12,505 nt of DNA. Source: Cytophagales bacterium. GTDB taxonomy: Bacteria; Bacteroidota; Bacteroidia; Cytophagales; 172606-1. The translations under genes and the position numbers were made by a program. Location of the stretch: positions 1 to 12,505 of the forward strand of contig JALOMD010000022.1 in assembly GCA_025455595.1 (NCBI GenBank), written 5' to 3'. This document shows, in pieces, positions 1 through 6,452 of this stretch. The notes below the pieces were generated by a model. That model was not told where the DNA came from, did not search any database, and saw only the letters and a list, made by a program, of their open reading frames with translations. Each line of letters begins with the position of its first letter. Positions within the stretch are counted from its first letter, which is position 1.

Positions 1-1
1 C

Positions 2-3000
2 GAGAAAGTGAAAACCGACACCTACAGCATTTATTCCGAAAAAAAGCGCAACGCCGCCGGTACTGAAAGCAGCCCGACCCCGCCCAACGAAGCCGCTGTA
101 GTTAGCCAAACCGCCGAGCCGTACTACTTGACGGTAGCTGTTTCAGGGCGTGTTACTGACGACAAAGGCGAAGGGCTGCCGGGCGTAACCGTGATTGAGA
201 AAGGTACTACCAACGGCACCACTACCGATGCTACTGGCAACTACCGGATTTCGGTTCTGGGTGAAGCGACAGTGCTGGTGTTTAGCTTCGTCGGCTACGT
301 AACCGAAGAAGTAACCGTAGGTAGCCGCACGCAGATTGATGTACAGCTATTGGCTGACATCAAATCGTTAAGTGAAGTAGTAGTGATCGGCTATGGGGAA
401 CGCGAGAAAAAAGACCTGACGGGAGCAGTATCGAGCATGGGTTCCAAGGAAATTGAAAAAAGCGTGTCCATGGCACCAGAGATGGCAATGCAGGGGCGGA
501 TGGCGGGCGTTTTCGTATCCACGCCCGGCGGAACCCCCAACGCCCGTCCTTTGGTGCGCATCCGGGGTGTAGGTACCTTGGGCAACGCCGAACCGCTCTA
601 CGTCATCGACGGTGTGCCTGTCACTGAATTCGGTAACAATACCGAGAGCGGCGTGGTGGGCGATATCCGGGGCACAGTGAATGTGCTTAACCTCATTAAT
701 CCCAACGACATTGAGAGCATTTCGGTACTTAAAGATGCGTCTGCCGCCGCTATCTATGGCGTGCGTGCGGCCAACGGGGTCATCCTGATCACTACAAAAA
801 AAGGAAAGGTTGGTCGGCCCAAGGTGGAGCTTAGTGCTACTACGGGCGTTCAGAACATTTCGCAATACCAAGTATTGAATACACAGCAGTACGCAGCCCT
901 GTACCAAGATGCCTACGCCAACGAGCCGGTATTGAGGCAAGGCGTGGCAGTTCCCATCGGTAGCACCGATGCTCTCGGGCCGCAGTTCGACCCGGGCAGT
1001 CCACAGTACCTCGGCAACCGCCCCACCGCTGACTGGCAGGGCGAGCTTGTTAACCGTAATGCTTCCATGCAGGACTACAGTTTGCGCGTGAGCGGAGGTA
1101 GCGAAGCCACTACCTATTACGTTTCGGGAGGCTACAGCCGCACCGAAAGCCCGCTGAAAAACAACTACATGGAACGCTACTCGTTCGCGACCAACGTGAA
1201 CAGCAAAATATCGAAAGTGTTTTCGGTTGGGGTCACTTACCGTTTTGCTTACACCAATACACTGGACAACACCCGTGGCGACATGGGTATCTTCAGCGCG
1301 CCACCGTGGCAACCTGTTTACGATCCCAATGGTCCGGACGGGTTTGCGCCAGCCGTGGCCATGACCTTTACGCCGAACCCGGCTTACAACCCAACGCTGA
1401 TTGAAAGCGGACCTGCCTTCAATTCGTCGTCGCGCATGCTCTGGGGTCCCGAGACGCGTTTCAACCCGCTCGGACTGGCCGCTTTCTCCGACACGCGTTT
1501 CATGCTAATTCGCAATCTGGGCAGCGCGTTCTTTCAGGTGGAACCCATCCAAGGCCTGCGCTTCAAAGGAACATTCAGTGGCGACTGGTACTACAACCGC
1601 CGCCGTAGTTGGGCCGACCACCGAGGCATTGTGTTCTCGCAAACGCCCGGCAACCCGTTCGATGGCCAAGATGGCACTTCAGTAGGTACCTACGGAGAGA
1701 GGTATTCCCAGAACTACAACTTAGTCAAGGAATTCAGCATCAACTACGTCAAGGCATTCGGCGACCACAACGTAGATGTGCTGCTCAATGCGATGGATCA
1801 AAGCTACGGATTCGTGTTTACGCAGGCGGGCACCTCACAAGTGGATAGCCGCTTGCCCAGTGTGCGCAACGTGAGCGGCCCCAACCAGTTCACCAATGTG
1901 CAGTCTTTCCGCGAGCCAGCCGCTTTGCAGGGTTACTTGGGACGGGTCAGCTACCGTTTTCGCGACAAATACTATATTGATGCCACCGTGCGTCGCGACG
2001 GGTCGGCGCGTTTCGCACCCGGTTTCCGCTGGGGCACCTTCCCGTCAGTGGCAGTTGCATGGCGGCTTAGTTCTGAGTCGTTCTTCCAAAACATTCCGTT
2101 TGTCAACGATTTGAAGCTGAGGGCGGGTTACGGTTCCTTAGGAAATCAGGAAACTGGCAACTTTCTCTTTCTGTCGAGGGTGCTCACTTCGTCTGACTAC
2201 GCGTTTGGTTCAGGAAATGGCAATGCTACAGGCAATGTGCAACTCGGCGCGGCTCTGCCCGATTTCCCCGTGCGCGACCTGACTTGGGAAATTTCCCGCA
2301 CGACCAACGTAGGCATTGACGGTATAGCTTGGAACAACCGCTTGAGCTTCACTTTTGAGTACTACAACAGGCTCACCAGCGGAATTCTGCAATCGGTGCC
2401 ACTACCAGCGGCGGCCGGCATTCAGAACCAACCCGTGCTGAACGTAGCCAGCGTGCGCAACAGTGGGGTGGAAGTGGCTCTGGGTTATAACCAAACAGTC
2501 GGCGACTTCAGTTTTAACGTGTCAGCCAACTTGACCACCGTGCGTAACCGGGTTGAAAGCGTGTTCCGCGATGCGCCTACTGGCGGTGAGTTCGGTCGCA
2601 TTGAAGAGGGGTTCCCTATCAACTATATTTGGGGCTATCAAGTGGGCGGCATTTTCCAGACCCAAGCCGAAATTGACACTTGGCGTGCCCGCTATACCGA
2701 TGCCAACATTGGGCAGAACAAAACCAACCCGGCCGCAGGCTACCAGTACAAGCCCGGCGACATGTGGTTCAGGGATGTCAACGGGGCTCCGGCCGCAGGC
2801 CAAGTCCGCAACCCGACTCCAGATAGTCTGATCAACGCCAACGACCGAACCTACTTGGGCAAAACCATTCCGGGCTTTTTCTACGGCATCAACTTGGGAG
2901 CCAGCTACAAGGGTATTGACCTGTCGCTCTTCTTCCAAGGCGTGGGTGACGTGCAGGCCATCAATAACGCCCGCTGGCGGGGCGAAGGCATGAACGGTCG

Positions 3001-3337
3001 GGGCGTGAACCAATGGGCCAGCACCTTGGATCGTTGGACACCCCAAAATCCATCGAGTACCATGCCTCGGGCCGCTTTCCAAGACCCGGCCCAGAACACG
3101 CGGTTCTCAAGCCGTTGGGTGGAAAGTGCCGCCTTCATGCGTTTGAAAAATATACAGTTGGGCTACACCTTGCCCAAGCCCTTGCTGAACCGGCTCGGCT
3201 TTATCGAAAACTTGCGTATTTACGTGGCTGCTACCAACTTGCTCACATTCACACGCTGGACCGGACTTGACCCAGAAGAACGCGGTGGAATTCCTCCAAC
3301 CCGTGTAGTGAACTTGGGCCTGAACGCGGCCTTTTAA
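2..3337 (+). CDS. SusC/RagA-family TonB-dependent outer-membrane transporter (5' end outside window)
   Basis: Outer-membrane half of a SusCD nutrient-import complex: a TonB-driven 22-strand barrel that takes up a glycan, peptide or other large ligand. Counting from the GTG at 8, residues 46-130 form the carboxypeptidase-regulatory-like (CNA-B type) domain, starting SGRVTDDKGEGLPGV and ending in the family signature SEVVVIGYG. The plug follows to about residue 267, with GVRAANGVILITTKKGK, and the rest is barrel, ending RVVNLGLNAAF with the terminal Phe typical of outer-membrane barrels. No signal peptide is visible, and the frame stays open to the left edge (E-K precede the GTG), so the true start and export signal, possibly with an STN domain, lie upstream; the GTG is probably not the start. 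The susD gene begins 29 nt downstream, so the two are surely co-transcribed. The substrate cannot be told from this sequence. Confidence 0.96.
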   Translation, partial: EKVKTDTYSIYSEKKRNAAGTESSPTPPNEAAVVSQTAEPYYLTVAVSGRVTDDKGEGLPGVTVIEKGTTNGTTTDATGNYRISVLGEATVLVFSFVGYVTEEVTVGSRTQIDVQLLADIKSLSEVVVIGYGEREKKDLTGAVSSMGSKEIEKSVSMAPEMAMQGRMAGVFVSTPGGTPNARPLVRIRGVGTLGNAEPLYVIDGVPVTEFGNNTESGVVGDIRGTVNVLNLINPNDIESISVLKDASAAAIYGVRAANGVILITTKKGKVGRPKVELSATTGVQNISQYQVLNTQQYAALYQDAYANEPVLRQGVAVPIGSTDALGPQFDPGSPQYLGNRPTADWQGELVNRNASMQDYSLRVSGGSEATTYYVSGGYSRTESPLKNNYMERYSFATNVNSKISKVFSVGVTYRFAYTNTLDNTRGDMGIFSAPPWQPVYDPNGPDGFAPAVAMTFTPNPAYNPTLIESGPAFNSSSRMLWGPETRFNPLGLAAFSDTRFMLIRNLGSAFFQVEPIQGLRFKGTFSGDWYYNRRRSWADHRGIVFSQTPGNPFDGQDGTSVGTYGERYSQNYNLVKEFSINYVKAFGDHNVDVLLNAMDQSYGFVFTQAGTSQVDSRLPSVRNVSGPNQFTNVQSFREPAALQGYLGRVSYRFRDKYYIDATVRRDGSARFAPGFRWGTFPSVAVAWRLSSESFFQNIPFVNDLKLRAGYGSLGNQETGNFLFLSRVLTSSDYAFGSGNGNATGNVQLGAALPDFPVRDLTWEISRTTNVGIDGIAWNNRLSFTFEYYNRLTSGILQSVPLPAAAGIQNQPVLNVASVRNSGVEVALGYNQTVGDFSFNVSANLTTVRNRVESVFRDAPTGGEFGRIEEGFPINYIWGYQVGGIFQTQAEIDTWRARYTDANIGQNKTNPAAGYQYKPGDMWFRDVNGAPAAGQVRNPTPDSLINANDRTYLGKTIPGFFYGINLGASYKGIDLSLFFQGVGDVQAINNARWRGEGMNGRGVNQWASTLDRWTPQNPSSTMPRAAFQDPAQNTRFSSRWVESAAFMRLKNIQLGYTLPKPLLNRLGFIENLRIYVAATNLLTFTRWTGLDPEERGGIPPTRVVNLGLNAAF

Positions 3338-3366
3338 CCAACTAAGTTTCTAAACGAACACCTGTC

Positions 3367-4863
3367 ATGAAAGGTATATCCATTAAAATCGTGTTATTCT
3401 TATCGGGCATCGCTTTGGTTGCCAACTCCTGCCGCGAGTCAGAGTTGGATTTGCAGCCGGGCTTCATCAACGAGGAATCTTTCTTCGGCCGTGAAATCGA
3501 CTACGACCGGGGTGTACGCGGCATCTACTCCAAAATGACCGATTGGTATTGGTTCAACAACAACTCACCCATCCACGGTCTTTGGCACTTGCCCGGCGAC
3601 GACATCACCACCGTGGGCAATAACGCGTTCGAGATATTCGGCCCGGTACAACCCGCCAACGGTGCCGTGAACGGCTACTACACCACGGCTTACATCATCG
3701 TCAACCGAGCCAACACCATGCTTGAAAAACTCCAAGAGGCCGCCCCTGATGTTTACACAACGCCAGGTCTTAAGGACCGACACCGGGGCGAGACTTTGTT
3801 TCTGCGTGGGCTGACATACTTCAATCTCTGGAACCATTTCGGTTCCTCACCGCTCATTACCGAACGCATCCGGGAAACGGCCCAAACCCGCCGACGCAAC
3901 GCTCAAGGCAATTCGTTGCTTGACCAAGCTATCAAAGACCTTGAAGAAGCGGCCGGTTTGCTGCCCGCCCGCTGGGATACGCTGAACCGGGGTCGCGTCA
4001 CGGCCAACGCCGCCAACGGACTGCTGGGTAAGGCACTTCTATTCCGCGCCACGGTGGCCAGCGCGCAGGCCGACTATCAAGCGGCCCTTGCGGCGTTTAA
4101 CAAAATCACCGACGCGTCGCTGGTACCTGATTTCGGCGACAACTTTGCTGCCGACCGGGAAAACAACGCCGAATCGTTGTTTGAATTCCAAGCCAGCCAG
4201 TCGCTGGGCGACAACGTGTGGCTGCCCAACGACTTTGGTAACGCCACGGGTTCTATGTCAACCTATTGGGGTTTTTATGAAAACCACTGGAGTATGTTCG
4301 GTACGCCGCCGTACATCGCCACCCGGAAGCTAATCACTGCCTTCGAACCCGGCGACCCGCGCCGCAACATCACCTTGGACTCGGCCACGCGGGCCATCCG
4401 CAAGTACGTGCAGCGCGACCGGAAGGCTGGCAACGGCGTAGGTTCGCTGAACAACCCGCGCATCTTGCGTTACGCTGATGTGCTGCTGCTCAAGGCTGAG
4501 GCTTTGGTGCGTTCGGGTGGGCCGCTGAACGAGGCCATTGGGCTTGTCAACCAGGTGCGTACCCGTGCTCGTAACATGCGTCCGGGAGGTACAGTGCCTG
4601 CCGACCGGCCCTCTGCCGAAACCAACCGCGACCAAGTGATGCGTTGGATTATGGAAGAACGTTTTATCGAACTGGCTGGTGAGGAAACCCGTTGGTTTGA
4701 CCTCAAACGCTGGTCAAGGGCCAATCTGGTCACGTTGAACAACGCCTTCTTCGACTCGGCTAACGCGTTGATGTCGTTTAACAGCCAGCGGGACCTCTTG
4801 CTGCCTATACCCACCGGTGAGATTGACCTCAATCCCGACATTACCCAAAATCCCGGTTATTGA
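3367..4863 (+). CDS. SusD/RagB-family surface lipoprotein
   Basis: Substrate-binding lid lipoprotein that pairs with the SusC-like transporter encoded 29 nt upstream. It is 498 aa, a normal length for the family. The N-terminus is a lipoprotein signal: Lys-containing start, hydrophobic stretch, then lipobox A-N-S-C with the acylated Cys at residue 22. Family hallmarks are the N-terminal LDLQP and GIYSKM segments, the alpha-helical TPR-like body (for example RGETLFLRGLTYFNLWNHFG, with GLLGKALLFRA further on) and the RagB C-terminal signature ERFIELAGEETRWFDLKRW near residues 430-450, closing with LNPDITQNPGY. The ATG start gives the signal peptide directly. No glycoside hydrolase, peptidase or sulfatase gene follows, so the substrate is not indicated. 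Family assignment is very secure; ligand unknown. Confidence 0.97.
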   Translation: MKGISIKIVLFLSGIALVANSCRESELDLQPGFINEESFFGREIDYDRGVRGIYSKMTDWYWFNNNSPIHGLWHLPGDDITTVGNNAFEIFGPVQPANGAVNGYYTTAYIIVNRANTMLEKLQEAAPDVYTTPGLKDRHRGETLFLRGLTYFNLWNHFGSSPLITERIRETAQTRRRNAQGNSLLDQAIKDLEEAAGLLPARWDTLNRGRVTANAANGLLGKALLFRATVASAQADYQAALAAFNKITDASLVPDFGDNFAADRENNAESLFEFQASQSLGDNVWLPNDFGNATGSMSTYWGFYENHWSMFGTPPYIATRKLITAFEPGDPRRNITLDSATRAIRKYVQRDRKAGNGVGSLNNPRILRYADVLLLKAEALVRSGGPLNEAIGLVNQVRTRARNMRPGGTVPADRPSAETNRDQVMRWIMEERFIELAGEETRWFDLKRWSRANLVTLNNAFFDSANALMSFNSQRDLLLPIPTGEIDLNPDITQNPGY

Positions 4864-4968
4864 CCATGCATCCCGCTGAGGCGGGGTTGCACTGGTGTTT
4901 TGGCAAAACCGCCTGCCGTGCGGGCAGGAACTGCTCCAAACGCTGATTCTGTAGAACGCTATGTGTCC

Positions 4969-5012
4969 AAAAAGAAACCCGGCGGGCCAATCGGCCCGCC
5001 GGGTTTCTTTTT
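4969..5012. terminator. Perfect 20-bp bidirectional intrinsic terminator after susCD
   Basis: 4969-4988 is an exact reverse complement of 4993-5012, leaving a 4-nt loop AATC. The stem core is very GC-rich (CCCGGCGGGCC) and its base carries an A-tract on the 5' side and a T-tract on the 3' side (TTTCTTTTTG), so it can terminate from both strands. It starts 105 nt after the susD stop and is the most likely end of the susCD transcript. Confidence 0.9.
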
Positions 5013-5081
5013 GTTTTCCAATACCGACATCCGCCAAGATGTTTCTACCCTGACAACATCCGATGTCAATGTTGGTGCCTC

Positions 5082-5102
5082 GGGCAATTTTTGCCTAAAA
5101 CC
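5082..5102. repeat. Half copy of the GCGTTTTGGGC hairpin repeat
   Basis: This segment reads GGGCAATTTTTGCCTAAAAC, matching the inner part and right arm of the hairpin family seen complete at 9100-9138. The outer left arm is missing, so only a 4-bp GGCA/TGCC stem can form. It is either a degraded or a partial copy. Confidence 0.5.
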
Positions 5103-5113
5103 AAAATAAAAGA

Positions 5114-5635
5114 TTGAGTGCACAGAAAATCCGATGCAATCATCTGATTGTCAGTAGATTTTGTATTCCAAAATCCGCATTCCCACTTCCAAATTGGTAC
5201 AAAACGCCGAGTTGCTTTTGTGAATCCGAGTGGTATCTGAAGTTGTGGGCACTTTGGATATGGCTGATAGTTGTGCGAAAAAACCCTTCGGGAAGGTTAC
5301 AAATAGCAGGCTGTATCCTCTCTGGAATTGGAACCAGTTTTTCGTCAAAATCAAAAGCTTACCCGAACCCGGCGGAAGACCGGTTTTTCATCCAGTTTGC
5401 CGAGCCGCTGAAAATCAGCCAGATTGAAGTTTTCACACAGATCGGGCAGCGTGTTCTGCTGGTATTGAATCCGAAAACCACGCAGGGAAAAACAGAAATA
5501 GAGTTGCTTTTTGCTGATAATCAGTTAGTTATAAAAAAGCGTCAGCCGCTCGCCTCTGGCGAGTGGCAATTATCATCCGGCCTCTGGCCGGAAACGGATG
5601 CCAGCGGACAGGCTTTTTTATATGTAAATATCTGA
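5114..5635 (+). pseudogene. Fragment 1 of a T9SS type A C-terminal sorting-domain gene, truncated by palindromic repeat
   Basis: The frame has only a TTG start, no in-frame ATG and no signal peptide; residues 1-75 resemble nothing I know. From residue 83 (nt 5360) it reads YPNPAEDRFFIQFAEPLK, then ISQIEVFTQIGQRVLLV and KTEIELLF. This is the start of a T9SS type A sorting domain, which sends secreted proteins through the type IX system to the cell surface: the YPNPA motif, then beta strands with the xxGQRV turn. The domain is not finished. After FAD (5513-5518) the frame runs into REP-like palindromes and ends in repeat-encoded sequence (residues QPLASGEWQLSSGLWPE) at 5635. The missing last strand is found in another frame at 5754-5873. 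I infer a relic of a cargo gene whose body has been lost or diverged. A short expressed protein with a repeat-derived tail is possible but unlikely. Confidence 0.65.
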
Positions 5636-5731
5636 TAATCAATGTTTTTTGTTGTGATTTCCAATGTTTTGCTTGACCTGTTCCCGGCCAGAGGCCGGGG
5701 GATAGTTGCCACTCGCCAGAGGCGAGCGGCT
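5544..5731. repeat. Inverted pair of REP-like double palindromes
   Basis: 5544-5591 and the reverse complement of 5684-5731 match at 45 of 48 positions, separated by 92 nt. Each arm contains two hairpins with a 3-nt loop: CTCGCC-TCT-GGCGAG (5549-5563; 5712-5726 on the other side) and CCGGCC-TCT-GGCCGG (5577-5591; its mirror at 5683-5699). The pair therefore resembles a REPIN, two REP units facing each other. A run of A lies outside one arm and a run of T outside the other, extending the symmetry. CTGATAATCA occurs at 5514 and 5632 and CTGATTATGA at 5752, so the block may be two units of about 118-120 nt with similar borders. No transposase is present; such elements are normally moved in trans by a RAYT-type enzyme. 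Confidence 0.8.
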
Positions 5732-5753
5732 GCGTTTTTTTTCGTAGGTGTCT

Positions 5754-5873
5754 GATTATGAGCTTATAGCAACTCTAATACAGACCAAAGTACTAAGAAA
5801 CGGGGGTTATGTTGTGAAAATCCACACAACAGACGGTCGGTTGGCGGTCAAGAAATTGACCGTCAACCGGTAG
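5754..5873 (+). pseudogene. Fragment 2: last strand of the same T9SS sorting domain
   Basis: Read from GAT at 5754 to the TAG at 5871, the frame gives 39 codons ending NGGYVVKIHTTDGRLAVKKL then TVNR. The GGYVVKI..DGR....KL.V pattern is the characteristic final beta hairpin of type A T9SS sorting domains. It has no start codon of its own and follows an in-frame stop at 5745-5747. Joining GAT here with GAT at 5516-5518 of the upstream fragment, which removes 238 nt bounded by the 5-mer CTGAT on both sides, restores one uninterrupted reading frame running FAD-YELIATLIQTKVLRNGGYVV. This supports the idea that both fragments were once one gene. A terminator follows at 5902. Confidence 0.65.
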
Positions 5874-5901
5874 CCACGGGCTGCAGGCCGTCACAAAACG
5901 G

Positions 5902-5936
5902 AAAACGCACCTGCCGCTTGGGGGGTGCGTTTTTTT
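5902..5936 (+). terminator. Intrinsic terminator after the sorting-domain relic
   Basis: AAAACGCACC (5902-5911) pairs perfectly with GGTGCGTTTT (5924-5933), with a 12-nt loop, and runs directly into a T-tract (TTTTTTTG). It lies 28 nt after the stop of the sorting-domain fragment, as expected for the end of that former gene on the + strand. Confidence 0.8.
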
Positions 5937-5959
5937 GTTTCGTGGTTCAGAAAGCAAAC

Positions 5960-5990
5960 GGGCGTTTTGGGCATTTTTTGCTTAAAACAC
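5960..5990. repeat. Imperfect GCGTTTTGGGC hairpin repeat (copy 1 of an inverted pair)
   Basis: The left arm GGGCGTTTTGGGCA is canonical, the T-rich loop is present, and the right arm TGCTTAAAACAC has drifted. Its reverse complement reappears at 6143-6175 with the same asymmetry: the good arm there, TGCCTAAAACGCCC, matches this good arm at 13 of 14 positions when inverted. The two copies are therefore inverted duplicates of one variant bounding about 150 nt. Confidence 0.65.
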
Positions 5991-6071
5991 AGCGGATCAG
6001 AGTTCCGTAGGGACGACCCGTTTGCAGAAAGCCCCACCAATCCCAAGGCAAAAGGTTTTGTACGCAGGTCT

Positions 6072-6112
6072 TCCCGCCTTGCGGGATGACCGCCTGCCTG
6101 TCGGCAGACAGG
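6072..6112. repeat. Two adjacent short palindromes of Bacteroidota intergenic type
   Basis: TCCCGC-CTT-GCGGGA (6072-6086) is followed by CCTGCCTGTCGGCAGACAGG (6093-6112), an imperfect palindrome with the core CTGCC/GGCAG. A relative, CCTGCC/GGCAGG, occurs at 4912-4928, and a single arm CCGCCTGTCGGC lies at 11768-11779. Such words are often repeated in Bacteroidota intergenic DNA; a function is not evident. Confidence 0.55.
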
Positions 6113-6142
6113 GAATCACAGGCTCGTTAAAGACAAAAGGCT

Positions 6143-6175
6143 CGTGTTCTGAGCAATTTTTGCCTAAAACGCCCG
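6143..6175. repeat. Imperfect GCGTTTTGGGC hairpin repeat (copy 2 of an inverted pair)
   Basis: This contains the loop ATTTTT, the right arm TGCCTAAAACGCCCG and a degraded left arm GTGTTCTGAGCA. It is the inverted counterpart of 5960-5990. On its own it folds poorly, but with the other copy it could close a large stem around 5991-6142. Confidence 0.6.
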
Positions 6176-6242
6176 TCTGTTGTCTTGGCGTTCGGCCGAT
6201 TCCGGTCAGACGCACCGCGTGCAGACCGGCGTGTAAAACGCG

Positions 6243-6325
6243 TCCCGACAAGTCGGGATTTGCCCAAAACGCTTCAGTAGAACAAAATTTTAAACAACCT
6301 CTTAAGCAATCCCGACTTGTCGAGA
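6243..6325. repeat. Inverted repeat of the TCCCGACAAGTCGGGA word
   Basis: TCCCGAC-AA-GTCGGGA (6243-6258) is a perfect palindrome. A second copy, one base off, follows at 6310-6325 (TCCCGACTTGTCGAGA). Together with their inner flanks (ATTTGC near 6258 and GCAAT near 6307) they form an inverted repeat around a short AT-rich stretch. A truncated right arm of the GCGTTTTGGGC family (TGCCCAAAACGC, 6261-6272) sits inside it. Confidence 0.6.
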
Positions 6326-6452
6326 CGATTCTTCTTCGCCTATATGAAAATCACGCAAAAACTTTTGGTTGTAATGAATCTACATGAAAGCAATTGATTG
6401 ACAAATGCTTTCCGTCTATCGTTGCGTACTTTTACTCGTAAAGTTTGAAATC

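Larger units (their letters stand above)
4864..6452. other. Gene-poor repeat mosaic between susD and the sensor gene
   Basis: About 1.6 kb with no intact gene that I can support. In order it holds a small GC hairpin just past the susD stop (4872-4885) and a short palindrome CCTGCC/GGCAGG at 4912-4928. Then come a strong terminator at 4969-5012, a half copy of the GCGTTTTGGGC-type repeat near 5082, a broken T9SS sorting-domain coding sequence interrupted by REP-like palindromes (5351-5873), and a terminator at 5902-5936. From 5960 to 6325 there is a run of at least four palindrome families. Open frames inside 5997-6387 on either strand are made largely of these palindromes and are not credible genes. 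The last 130 nt before the sensor gene must contain its promoter, but no clear Bacteroidota -33/-7 pair was found. Confidence 0.75.

Noticed and set aside
368..1312. Long open frame on the minus strand within susC
   Set aside because: The + strand encodes an unmistakable SusC protein here; the minus-strand translation has no recognisable domain and is a codon-bias shadow.
5151..5354. Minus-strand open frame ending near the sorting-domain relic
   Set aside because: No domain, signal or start context is recognisable and it overlaps a decayed region; not enough to call a gene.
5997..6387. Small open frames on both strands between the terminator at 5902 and the sensor gene
   Set aside because: They consist mostly of palindromic repeats, share residues because the DNA is self-complementary, and have no signal peptide or domain.
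6405..6452. Earlier ATG for the sensor protein
   Set aside because: It would add 16 residues (MLSVYRCVLLLVKFEI) before a basic N-terminus that already fits a membrane sensor; kept only as an alternative start.
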